Shown: positions 56,902 through 64,000 of the stretch, in pieces | How positions within the stretch are numbered: position 1 is the first letter of the stretch | Layout: every line of letters begins with the position of its first letter | NCBI GenBank assembly: GCA_016936255.1 | Contig: JAFGYE010000078.1 | Span: 33,338-97,337, forward strand | Reading direction: 5' to 3' | DNA from: Marinifilaceae bacterium | Lineage (GTDB): Bacteria > Bacteroidota > Bacteroidia > Bacteroidales > Marinifilaceae | DNA length: 64,000 nt | Made by a program: the position numbers and the translations under genes | Notes under the pieces: generated by a model | Told to the model about the DNA's origin: nothing | Databases searched by the model: none | What the model saw: only the letters and a program-made list of their open reading frames with translations

Positions 56902-57630
56902 ATGCGTATTAAAAAGGATATGAAGCTGGCTGATGTAATTCAATTGAATTATATGCTCATTCCAGTCATTCACCGTTTTGGAATCAATTTGGGATTTGGG
57001 GACAAAACCGTTGCTGATGTTTGCAGGGAAAACGAGGTCGACATAAACTTCTTTTTACAGCTTGTAAACGCATATCACGATAAAGACTACTTCCCAAAAG
57101 AAGAGCTTCAAACTATTCCGGTTAAGGACATTGTCAACTATCTTAAAATGACTCATTCAAGTTATTTAAATGATAAATTATCAGAGATTGAACAGAAAAT
57201 TATCTCTCTGCAATCGGAAGACACTGAAGATCAGAAATACATTCTGCTGATCAGAAACTTCTTTGAGGGATATAAATCTGAGCTGACAGAACACATTATG
57301 CATGAGGAAAATGTTGTTTTCCCATATGTTTTAGCCGTTGAGGAAATCATTAAAAATCAGAATTTTACAGAGAGAAACCGTGAAATTTTCGAATCATTTT
57401 CCATTGAAAAATACGAGGAAGGGCATAATGATGTAGAAGAAAAACTGATGGATTTAAAAACCATCATGATCAAATATCTTACGCCTCCGGCAAACAGCAC
57501 ACTTTACCATACAATTATACAGGATCTGTTCAAATTAGAGGAAGATTTGAACTATCATTCCAGAATTGAGGATAAGGTACTAACTCCTAAAGTTATCTTA
57601 ATGGAAAAATCGATCTGCAATCTTATTTAA
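56902..57630 (+). CDS. Hemerythrin-like (RIC/ScdA-type) di-iron protein
   Basis: A 242-residue cytoplasmic protein. The N-terminal part (1-75) resembles the ScdA_N-type domain that precedes hemerythrin domains in iron-sulfur repair proteins. The C-terminal hemerythrin-like four-helix bundle (about 90-235) carries the ligand pattern H (KMTHSSYL), H..E (EHIMHEENVVFPY), H (YEEGHNDVEE) and H...E (NYHSRIEDKVLTP). A role in iron-sulfur repair or NO/O2 sensing is likely. It is followed after 9 bp by a LuxR-type regulator, so the two form an operon. Confidence 0.85.
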   Translation: MRIKKDMKLADVIQLNYMLIPVIHRFGINLGFGDKTVADVCRENEVDINFFLQLVNAYHDKDYFPKEELQTIPVKDIVNYLKMTHSSYLNDKLSEIEQKIISLQSEDTEDQKYILLIRNFFEGYKSELTEHIMHEENVVFPYVLAVEEIIKNQNFTERNREIFESFSIEKYEEGHNDVEEKLMDLKTIMIKYLTPPANSTLYHTIIQDLFKLEEDLNYHSRIEDKVLTPKVILMEKSICNLI

Positions 57631-57639
57631 ATTCTAACT

Positions 57640-58233
57640 ATGGCAAGATCTACGATTCTTATTGCTGATAATTCGTGCATGATCCGAAAAGGACTCCGGT
57701 CAATTCTTCAAAATCTGGAGAATTCTGAGGTGATTCAGCTCATCGATAATAAAGAGGATGTATGCGGAATTGTGCACAAAAGAAAACCGGATATTCTCAT
57801 TATTAATCCAGACATGCTGCCCGGTGATTGTCTGGATGCAAAGAGGGAATTTTTCAATGAAAATAAACTCTCTCTGATCTTGTTATCGAACAAGAAAAAC
57901 CTTAAAAATGACTTAAAGGCAGATGGTTATATCAATTATATGGATGGGCAAAATACCATTCTTGATATGATGCAGGAAATTCTAAATAAAAATAACAAAA
58001 GTTCATTTCCTGATAAAAATTCAGAAACAATTAGTTCCCGTGAGAAAAATATCTTAAAACATATTGCTCTTGGATTAACCAACAAAGAAATTGCCGATCA
58101 ATTATTCATCAGCATTCATACCGTGGTCACTCACCGTAAAAACATCACACAAAAATTGGGTATTAAATCTGTATCCGGATTAACGGTATATGCAATTTTG
58201 CACAATCTTATTTCTATGGACGAGGTAAAATAG
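57640..58233 (+). CDS. LuxR-family regulator with a degenerate receiver domain
   Basis: A 197-residue regulator. The N-terminal part (1-120) looks like a response-regulator receiver but lacks key residues: the acidic pair is D10-N11 and the phospho-acceptor position in DILIINPDMLPG is N56 in place of Asp. The C-terminal LuxR/NarL helix-turn-helix (about 130-195) is intact (SSREKNILKHIALGLTNKEIADQLFISIHTVVTHRKNI). Control by phosphorylation is therefore unlikely; the hemerythrin neighbour may be the sensor or a target (inference). It is convergent with the MBL-fold gene, stop to stop. Confidence 0.85.
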   Translation: MARSTILIADNSCMIRKGLRSILQNLENSEVIQLIDNKEDVCGIVHKRKPDILIINPDMLPGDCLDAKREFFNENKLSLILLSNKKNLKNDLKADGYINYMDGQNTILDMMQEILNKNNKSSFPDKNSETISSREKNILKHIALGLTNKEIADQLFISIHTVVTHRKNITQKLGIKSVSGLTVYAILHNLISMDEVK

Positions 58234-59010
58234 TTACAATTCTACCTCAACTCCGGCTTCTAAATTTATCGTTTTAAAATATTTTTTAAACTCATCCTGA
58301 ACAAGAAAGCTTGTGCAATGTGTTGCTCCTAATATTTCCAATTTCTCTTCCTGAAAAAAGCCTGCGGTTTTCTGAAAAACTTCATCCAGTTTCTTTAAAT
58401 GAAAACCTCCCAACACCGCATAAACCTTATCCTCCCCACAAACCTCTTTTGCGTAAGCCACCGTATTGCAAATGCCGGCGTGCGCACACCCGCTGATGAC
58501 TATTAATCCTTTTTCGCTCTTAATGGCAAGTGCAGAATCATCAGCAACAAAATCCGGCGATCCGTCTTCCAAAAGGAAAGTTGTTGATTGGGATTCAAAA
58601 TCATTTAATCGTGGAATTTCACCCAGATAAACCATTTTCTCACTGATCCAAACCGGCAATTTTGATTCCTTTAATTCGAATTGTTCGGCAATCTCTTTTC
58701 TTGTCATTTTTAGGCCAACAGTAGTCTTGCTTTCCTTTCGAAAACGAAGAGAAAATGAATCGGGATGTGTAATCAAACGTTTCCCTGACACAAACTGCAA
58801 ACCATCACCATGATCCCAATGACCATGACTCAAAACCAGAGTATTGATTTCATCCAAATCAACACCCATTTTTCCCGCATTCTCGATAAAAAGGGAATTT
58901 GGTCCAACATCAAATAAAATTTTCTCATCGGCCTCAATCACAGCCGAAAAACCATGAACTGCCTCAAAACCATCTTTCGCGGTATTATCTACCAGTATTT
59001 TTACAATCAT
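58234..59010 (-). CDS. MBL-fold metallo-hydrolase
   Basis: A 258-residue hydrolase of the metallo-beta-lactamase fold. The zinc motif is LVLSHGHWDHGDGL, with later ligands in VISGCAHAGICN and the last His in GGFHL. The pattern resembles the dihydropterin-aminobenzene-phosphate synthase/arylsulfatase-like branch. The start at ATG 59010 follows the kinase stop by 1 bp; a longer frame to 59214 only overlaps kinase codons. The substrate is unknown. It is co-expressed with the kinase gene. Confidence 0.87.
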   Translation of the reverse strand: MIVKILVDNTAKDGFEAVHGFSAVIEADEKILFDVGPNSLFIENAGKMGVDLDEINTLVLSHGHWDHGDGLQFVSGKRLITHPDSFSLRFRKESKTTVGLKMTRKEIAEQFELKESKLPVWISEKMVYLGEIPRLNDFESQSTTFLLEDGSPDFVADDSALAIKSEKGLIVISGCAHAGICNTVAYAKEVCGEDKVYAVLGGFHLKKLDEVFQKTAGFFQEEKLEILGATHCTSFLVQDEFKKYFKTINLEAGVEVEL

Positions 59011-59011
59011 C

Positions 59012-62000
59012 TTATATCTCTTTTCTTTTAGGAATCCGAACAATAAAACAAGATCCAATATGCCTCTCCGATTCAACCCAAATGCTTCCGTTAGCATTCT
59101 CAACAATATTTTTAACAATTGATAAACCCAATCCCATACCACTCGATTTTGTTGTAAAGTTAGGTGAAAACAACCTCTCTTTAATCTCCGGGTTAATTCC
59201 GGAACCATTATCAATTACACTTACCTGATAATCAGAATCTATATCCTCTAACTCAATTACAACCTGAGCCAGGTTTTCTTCCGGGATAGATTGAATCGCA
59301 TTGTTAATTAAATTCACAAAAACGCGGACAAACTGTTCTTTGTCAACAAAAACACTTGCATTCTCAATGGAATTCAAATCGAGTTTCAAATCAAAATCAT
59401 CGTTCTTAAACAAATCAACTGTATGTTCGAGAATTTCAACCAAATTTAAATTTTCATTTTTGGCTGCCGGCATCTTTGCAAAATTCGAAAATGCAGTAGC
59501 AATAGATGACAAAGCATTAATTTGCTCTATTAATGTTTTACTCACACGATTAAAATGCTCTTCCCAATTTGGTGTTTTGTCCTCGAAGCGTTTCTGCAGA
59601 AACTGAATACTTAATTTCATAGGGGTTAATGGGTTCTTAATTTCATGAGCAATTTGCTTTGCCATTTCCCGCCATGCAGATTCCCGTTCCGATTTTGCCA
59701 AACGGGAAGCACTCTCTTCAAGCTCAATAAGCATTTGATTATATTCCTTCACCAAACTACCTATTTCATCATTTTTAGTATATTCAATTTGCTCACCATA
59801 CGAACCAAAACGTGTTGCCTTCAGTCTGCTCTGAATTAAACGAAGCGGATAAGTTATTTTATTCGATATAATTACCGAAAGAAAAATGGCCAGCAAAATC
59901 ATCAATACATGAAGATTTACCCCGGCAAGAATTAAATTAAACATTTCTTTTTCCAGCTCTTTGCTTTTTAGGAAATAAGGGAGATTTACAAATGCAATGG
60001 TTTCATTATTTTCATCAACCAAAGATTCGTAAGCCGACAAGTAAGACATTTTCCCAATTTGTTCTTTATGAATAAAATGAGTTCGCTCATTAAAAAAAAG
60101 TTGATCGTAAGCGGCAAAATTCATCCTCTTCCCCTGCAGTTTTTTCTCAAATATTTCTGGTCTTGAAGTTGCAATCAACTCCCCGGATAAATTGTACAAA
60201 TGAATATCCGCAAAAATCAAATTTGACAATTGTCTTAATTGATCTGTTATCACCTCTGATTTTCGTGAACTGTCTCCCGACAAATCCTGAATTACCTCAC
60301 GTTTAACCAAAAGCAATTTCTCTTGCAGACTCCTGCTATTTGCTTCGTTAGCCTGGTTAATGTTGTAATACACAGTGCCGCCACCCAACAAAAGGAAGAA
60401 TAGCATTAGCAAACCAATAATTGAGTATTGAATCCGGTATTTAAAACTTAGATTTATTCTGAATTTAGAAGAAACTTTTTCAAGCAACCAAATACAAAAG
60501 CCAAAAACATAAAAAAGAACAAAAACATACGGAATGGTTATCCCTCTGTTATACCATGATACAGAAGGGCAACTTACTACAACAGCATTATCACCAAACT
60601 TATATATCAAATGGTCGTACCCATCAATCTGTTTCCAGAAAAAATCGGCAGAACTAACGCCAAACCCGGCATCACTCATGAAATAATTAAATTTTCCGGA
60701 GGAAGCAATCAGTTTCCCATTCTGATATTTCCCATAAGAATATTTATGACTTACCGGACGCAAATCAACTTTTTCATCCAACAACAAATCCGGATATCCT
60801 AAACCCTCATTGCCAAATTTAGAATCGAGACGCAGGTAAATTTTAACCTCATCGGAAGCAAACGATGGATTGGAAATAACACCTAAATATGAAACCATCC
60901 CATCAAACTCATTCAAGTAGTAAAAATTACTATTTGGAATAGGTTCACCTGTTGTGACAATCATTTCTTCAAAAAACTCAAAACAATTTCTGATCTGATT
61001 ATCGGGCTCAATATTTAAATCATCCATGTTGCTGCAAATTGTAACTTGAAGATGATATTGCTCCCAAAATCCTGTAAAGTATTTATTTTGAACATAATCT
61101 GCTATTTCAGGTTCATTTCTAAAAGGTCGTTTGCACAAATCTTTTAATATTGAATCCTGATCGATTTTCTCTTGAATTTCCATCAAAAAAAATTCAGAGG
61201 TTGGATCATATTCTGTAGAAAGATTCATTGCCACTACTTGTCTATCCTGTTTTTCCTTTTGACTGGAGAAAAAATTGATCCTATTGGTAACAAATATTGA
61301 AACACCTAAAAGCAAAGCCACATATAAAGAATATCTTCCTCCCTTTTCTTTCTGATAATTAATTAGACCCAAAACCAAAACCAGCAAAATTGGAAAGCCC
61401 AGAGTAACAACATCAGTTTTTACTGGATTAAAAAAATAAAATACCAAACTGAAAACCATGGATACAGGAATAACTGCGAGTAAATACGTTTTTAAATTCC
61501 AATGATCCCGGGCAATTTCTCCCAGTAGATTTGCGATTTGCCCCAAAGCATAAAATAAAAAAATCAATATAGCAAAACCTATGAAAACATAAATCCCATT
61601 ATCCTGAAATACAAACATCTGCAAGCTAAAACTGGAGTCAAAAATTAAGCTCTCGAACAGATCCTCGATTGTAAAATACAGCAGATAAAACAGAATTAAA
61701 TGCACAGAAATCCATCTGGAAACTTGAGATGAATTTTTAGGCTTAAAGAATTGATTGCTGACTAAAAACCTTGAATAGGTATAAACGAAAATAAACAAGA
61801 AGAACGAGTTGATTACAAAATCACCTAAGGATGGAAAGAAGAATGAACTCGCAAACAAAACAGGAGAAAAAATCTCAAATTTTGAAAAAACGGCGGGAAA
61901 TCCCCACAGCAACATAAAATATCGTATAAGTACCAGACTTACTCCCCAAATAAGAAAGGCTGAGAGACCTAATTTCAGATCTTTGAATTGCCGGAGTAAA

Positions 62001-62683
62001 ATACTGAAGAATACCAAACCAGACAGAACCGCCAACAAATACAATAAACCCACTCCTTTTTGTCCCCTTCCGGAACCCATTCCAGCATTATCATCCAATA
62101 ATGAAAACATGAATTTGCCATCGGAACTGCTCACTGAAACTCCCGAATTTGGGTTTAAGGAAATATCAAAAGAGTCGGGGATGAAAAAATCTGGTCCAAA
62201 ATGATCTTTCAGAAATTTATTATGATATGGATAAATCTTTTTTAAAAGTAAGAATCCATACAAATCAATTGAATCCGCCTTCTGTTTTTGCATAAAATAG
62301 AATCCATCATCCAGCTGAACAACCAATGGATTCTCTTTTTCAAGAAAGCTTTTCCCGGGTATCAGAAAAGAATTATCGCTCCAGAACAATAAACTATCTT
62401 GTTTATAAGCAATTAGAACAAATCCATCTTTTTTCAGGTCCTTCTCAAACTCTGAAAAGTTATTGTACTTCTGAAGTACTCCATCCTTTTTTGCAATTGC
62501 ACTCTGAAGTTCACCGAGATCTTTTTTCAGTAACTGTTCTTTTCTCTCAATAACCTGCCGGGCATGATTAGCCACATTTACAAGGCGGTCATTTTGCCTA
62601 AAATAATACTCTGTAGAAACTGCCAACAGAAGAAACACCAACGAAAGAATGGCCGGAATATATTTGAGAAGTCTATTTTTCAA
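59012..62683 (-). CDS. Very large membrane sensor histidine kinase (NtrY-like architecture)
   Basis: A 1223-residue sensor. The N-terminus has a first helix (7-27), an extracytoplasmic domain (about 30-220) and a block of eight or more helices (about 225-480). A second large extracytoplasmic region (about 490-740), a helix, another sensing region (about 800-935), a helix, and a HAMP domain (about 950-1010, KITYPLRLIQSRL) follow. The kinase core has QIAHEIKNPLTPMKLSIQFL with the H-box, INNAIQSIPEEN, DNGSGINPEIKERLF and GMGLGLSIVKNIV. No response regulator is adjacent. It lies upstream of the MBL gene with 1 bp between. Confidence 0.9.
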   Translation of the reverse strand: MKNRLLKYIPAILSLVFLLLAVSTEYYFRQNDRLVNVANHARQVIERKEQLLKKDLGELQSAIAKKDGVLQKYNNFSEFEKDLKKDGFVLIAYKQDSLLFWSDNSFLIPGKSFLEKENPLVVQLDDGFYFMQKQKADSIDLYGFLLLKKIYPYHNKFLKDHFGPDFFIPDSFDISLNPNSGVSVSSSDGKFMFSLLDDNAGMGSGRGQKGVGLLYLLAVLSGLVFFSILLRQFKDLKLGLSAFLIWGVSLVLIRYFMLLWGFPAVFSKFEIFSPVLFASSFFFPSLGDFVINSFFLFIFVYTYSRFLVSNQFFKPKNSSQVSRWISVHLILFYLLYFTIEDLFESLIFDSSFSLQMFVFQDNGIYVFIGFAILIFLFYALGQIANLLGEIARDHWNLKTYLLAVIPVSMVFSLVFYFFNPVKTDVVTLGFPILLVLVLGLINYQKEKGGRYSLYVALLLGVSIFVTNRINFFSSQKEKQDRQVVAMNLSTEYDPTSEFFLMEIQEKIDQDSILKDLCKRPFRNEPEIADYVQNKYFTGFWEQYHLQVTICSNMDDLNIEPDNQIRNCFEFFEEMIVTTGEPIPNSNFYYLNEFDGMVSYLGVISNPSFASDEVKIYLRLDSKFGNEGLGYPDLLLDEKVDLRPVSHKYSYGKYQNGKLIASSGKFNYFMSDAGFGVSSADFFWKQIDGYDHLIYKFGDNAVVVSCPSVSWYNRGITIPYVFVLFYVFGFCIWLLEKVSSKFRINLSFKYRIQYSIIGLLMLFFLLLGGGTVYYNINQANEANSRSLQEKLLLVKREVIQDLSGDSSRKSEVITDQLRQLSNLIFADIHLYNLSGELIATSRPEIFEKKLQGKRMNFAAYDQLFFNERTHFIHKEQIGKMSYLSAYESLVDENNETIAFVNLPYFLKSKELEKEMFNLILAGVNLHVLMILLAIFLSVIISNKITYPLRLIQSRLKATRFGSYGEQIEYTKNDEIGSLVKEYNQMLIELEESASRLAKSERESAWREMAKQIAHEIKNPLTPMKLSIQFLQKRFEDKTPNWEEHFNRVSKTLIEQINALSSIATAFSNFAKMPAAKNENLNLVEILEHTVDLFKNDDFDLKLDLNSIENASVFVDKEQFVRVFVNLINNAIQSIPEENLAQVVIELEDIDSDYQVSVIDNGSGINPEIKERLFSPNFTTKSSGMGLGLSIVKNIVENANGSIWVESERHIGSCFIVRIPKRKEI

Positions 62684-62765
62684 TTCGGATAGTTTTGAAG
62701 TATTTTATTGCTGATACAAAATTCATGCCTCACCTCTCACAAATTAGCATAATTAGTTCAAAGCA

Positions 62766-63239
62766 TCAAACGTGATGATAAGGCTCTCCTTTAATAATTG
62801 TCATTGCCCGATACAATTGCTCGGTAAAAATCATCCGAATCATTTGGTGGGAAAAAGTCATTTTCGATAACGAAACCTTTCCTTGTGCATTCCGATACAC
62901 ATCTTCAGAAAACCCATAAGGACCGCCAATTACAAAAACCAAATTTTTAATTCCACCGATCATCTTCTGTTCTATAAAATTAGAAAATGCCGGAGACGAA
63001 AACTCTTTTCCTCCCTCATCGAGCAACATTAATGTATCTCCGGCTTTAATCTTTTCTAAAATTAATTCTCCTTCTTTTTGTTTCTGCTGATTTTCAGAAA
63101 GATTCTTCGTGTTTTTTATGTCTGGAATTATTTTCATCTCGAAAGGAAGATAATGCACCAACCGCTTCTGATATTCTTCAATCCCGGTTTTTACAAAATC
63201 CTTATCTGTCTTTCCAATCACTAAAAGAACAATTTTCAT
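62766..63239 (-). CDS. rlmH: 23S rRNA (pseudouridine1915-N3)-methyltransferase
   Basis: A 157-residue SPOUT methyltransferase that modifies pseudouridine 1915 in helix 69. The SAM-binding knot has LVFVIGGPYGFSEDVY and the C-terminus LSKMTFSHQMIRMIFTEQLYRA. Length is normal. It is 82 bp upstream of the large kinase gene on the same strand. Confidence 0.96.
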   Translation of the reverse strand: MKIVLLVIGKTDKDFVKTGIEEYQKRLVHYLPFEMKIIPDIKNTKNLSENQQKQKEGELILEKIKAGDTLMLLDEGGKEFSSPAFSNFIEQKMIGGIKNLVFVIGGPYGFSEDVYRNAQGKVSLSKMTFSHQMIRMIFTEQLYRAMTIIKGEPYHHV

Positions 63240-63511
63240 TTATTTTTAATTTTCAATTTTAGACTAAGCCAATTTGTTATTTTGTACAAATTTGTGCAAA
63301 ATAAAACCTTAATTTTCTTTCATTATAATAATACTCAAACTTTAATTAATTACTTACACAATGAAAGCATCTATGCGCCTGATTCTACATATCATAAGAA
63401 TCAATTCTTTCTTTATTTCGAAAAAGAAATTCAGATTTTTTTTAACTTGCGATGTATTTTTCGCACAGTATTTGTGTAAAGGTATATGATATTAAATTGA
63501 AAATTATTCAT

Positions 63512-63913
63512 ATGAGATCTATAAAATACATATTTTCAGGAATATTCTTCCTTTTAGTTTGTTGCTCATCAGCAATCTCACAAAATAATGATGATTTACC
63601 TCAAGAATTAATCAATGCTTTTAAGCAAGGTAACAGTATGAGCTTGTCAAATTTCTTTGGAGAGCGTATTCAATTAACCATACAGGATAAGGAAGCTATT
63701 TACAGTAAATCACAGGCAAAACAAATCATGGCTAAATTCTTTAAGGAATTTCCTCCAACAGGATTCAATAAAAAACATGTAGGTGGAAAACCTGAAGCCC
63801 GATATGTGATTGGCAGTTTAACAACTAGCCAGGGAAACTTCCGGGTTAATTTTCTGCTAAAAAATGATACAGGAAAATTTGTTGTACATCAACTACGAAT
63901 CGAAAAAAACTAA
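63512..63913 (+). CDS. DUF4783 family exported protein
   Basis: A 133-residue exported protein of the DUF4783 family, found in Bacteroidota and of unknown function. A signal peptide (1-23) ends in AISQ. The mature part has a SnoaL/NTF2-like pattern with YSKSQAKQIMAKFFKEFPP and SLTTSQGNFRVNFLLK. I start at ATG 63512; the frame extends upstream but that part is not like a signal peptide. A strong terminator follows. Confidence 0.85.
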   Translation: MRSIKYIFSGIFFLLVCCSSAISQNNDDLPQELINAFKQGNSMSLSNFFGERIQLTIQDKEAIYSKSQAKQIMAKFFKEFPPTGFNKKHVGGKPEARYVIGSLTTSQGNFRVNFLLKNDTGKFVVHQLRIEKN

Positions 63914-63917
63914 TTAA

Positions 63918-63954
63918 AGAGGATGTCTCATAACAAAGTAGACATCCTCTTTTT
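63918..63954 (+). terminator. Intrinsic terminator of the DUF4783 gene
   Basis: AGAGGATGTCT and AGACATCCTCT form a perfect 11-bp stem with an 11-nt loop, followed by T's. The final 46 bp of the window hold nothing else I can assign. Confidence 0.85.
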
Positions 63955-64000
63955 CATGATCTTTTGTTTTTTTGAGATTAAACTGCCTTATACTGCTTAT

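Noticed and set aside
59011..59214. Longer N-terminus for the MBL-fold hydrolase (start at 59214)
   Set aside because: The extra codons lie inside the kinase ATPase domain in another frame and the family start fits ATG 59010.
1..64000. CRISPR array, prophage, IS element, integron or rRNA
   Set aside because: No regularly spaced direct repeats, transposase, integrase or phage structural genes were found, and gene order is housekeeping-like throughout.

Overview
The window looks like an ordinary chromosomal segment of an AT-rich member of the Bacteroidota, most likely a marine Bacteroidales/Marinilabiliales-type organism (inference). The support is: a fused SecDF, the NagB-LmbE fusion typical of this phylum, DUF4783, DUF3109 and TIGR02757 family genes, a fused RibBA, TonB receptor biology, few Shine-Dalgarno sites, and many copies of the Bacteroidota promoter pattern TTTG-N18/20-TAnnTTTG. 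I see no prophage, IS element, CRISPR array or rRNA.

Layout. 1-8232: a peptidoglycan/amino-sugar salvage locus. It holds an exported amidase with an inserted golvesin-like domain, a NagB-LmbE fusion, a BadF-type sugar kinase, MurQ and a GntR/FCD regulator. Two identical 14-bp operator-like repeats lie in the divergent promoter region and a near-copy lies upstream of the regulator. 8491-12699: M20 dipeptidase, DUF3109 protein, gpmI and a tRNA-Phe. 13061-17447: an S41 lipoprotein peptidase lying between identical tRNA-Phe genes, an M16 peptidase with an O-methyltransferase, and a histidine-phosphatase lipoprotein. 17664-19052: selD and a YedF-like gene. 19242-21992: a small Cys-rich membrane protein and a TonB receptor carrying the OprC-type copper motif CxxxM...HxM. 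22099-23523: a 5'-nucleotidase-like protein lacking several metal ligands. 23747-28140: a tightly packed three-gene operon of unknown role (coiled-coil P-loop NTPase, MscS-like membrane protein, CPA-type cation/proton antiporter). 28285-31272: TspO, a DMT exporter and a soluble PAS histidine kinase. 31358-31530: tRNA-Leu and tRNA-Gly.

31743-46936 is mostly housekeeping: mutS, a saccharopine-dehydrogenase-like enzyme, a lipoprotein, a CaCA antiporter-lolD-TIGR02757-trmN6 operon, tatA, secDF, a retropepsin-like protein, mdh and glmM. 47154-48731 is an rRNA pseudouridine synthase with a long Arg/Ser/Asp repeat tail at its N-terminus. 48811-52704 is the riboflavin operon ribD-ribE-ribBA-ribH behind an FMN riboswitch and a terminator hairpin. 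53005-58233 holds era, der, a TPR protein, a hemerythrin-like protein and a LuxR-type regulator with a degenerate receiver. 58234-63239 holds an MBL-fold hydrolase, a 1223-residue membrane histidine kinase and rlmH. A DUF4783 gene ends the window.

The strongest candidates for something under-described are the NTPase/MscS-like/antiporter operon (23747-28140), the copper receptor with its Cys-rich partner (19242-21992), the amino-sugar operon with its altered NagB active site and visible regulon sites, and the metallophosphatase with missing ligands.
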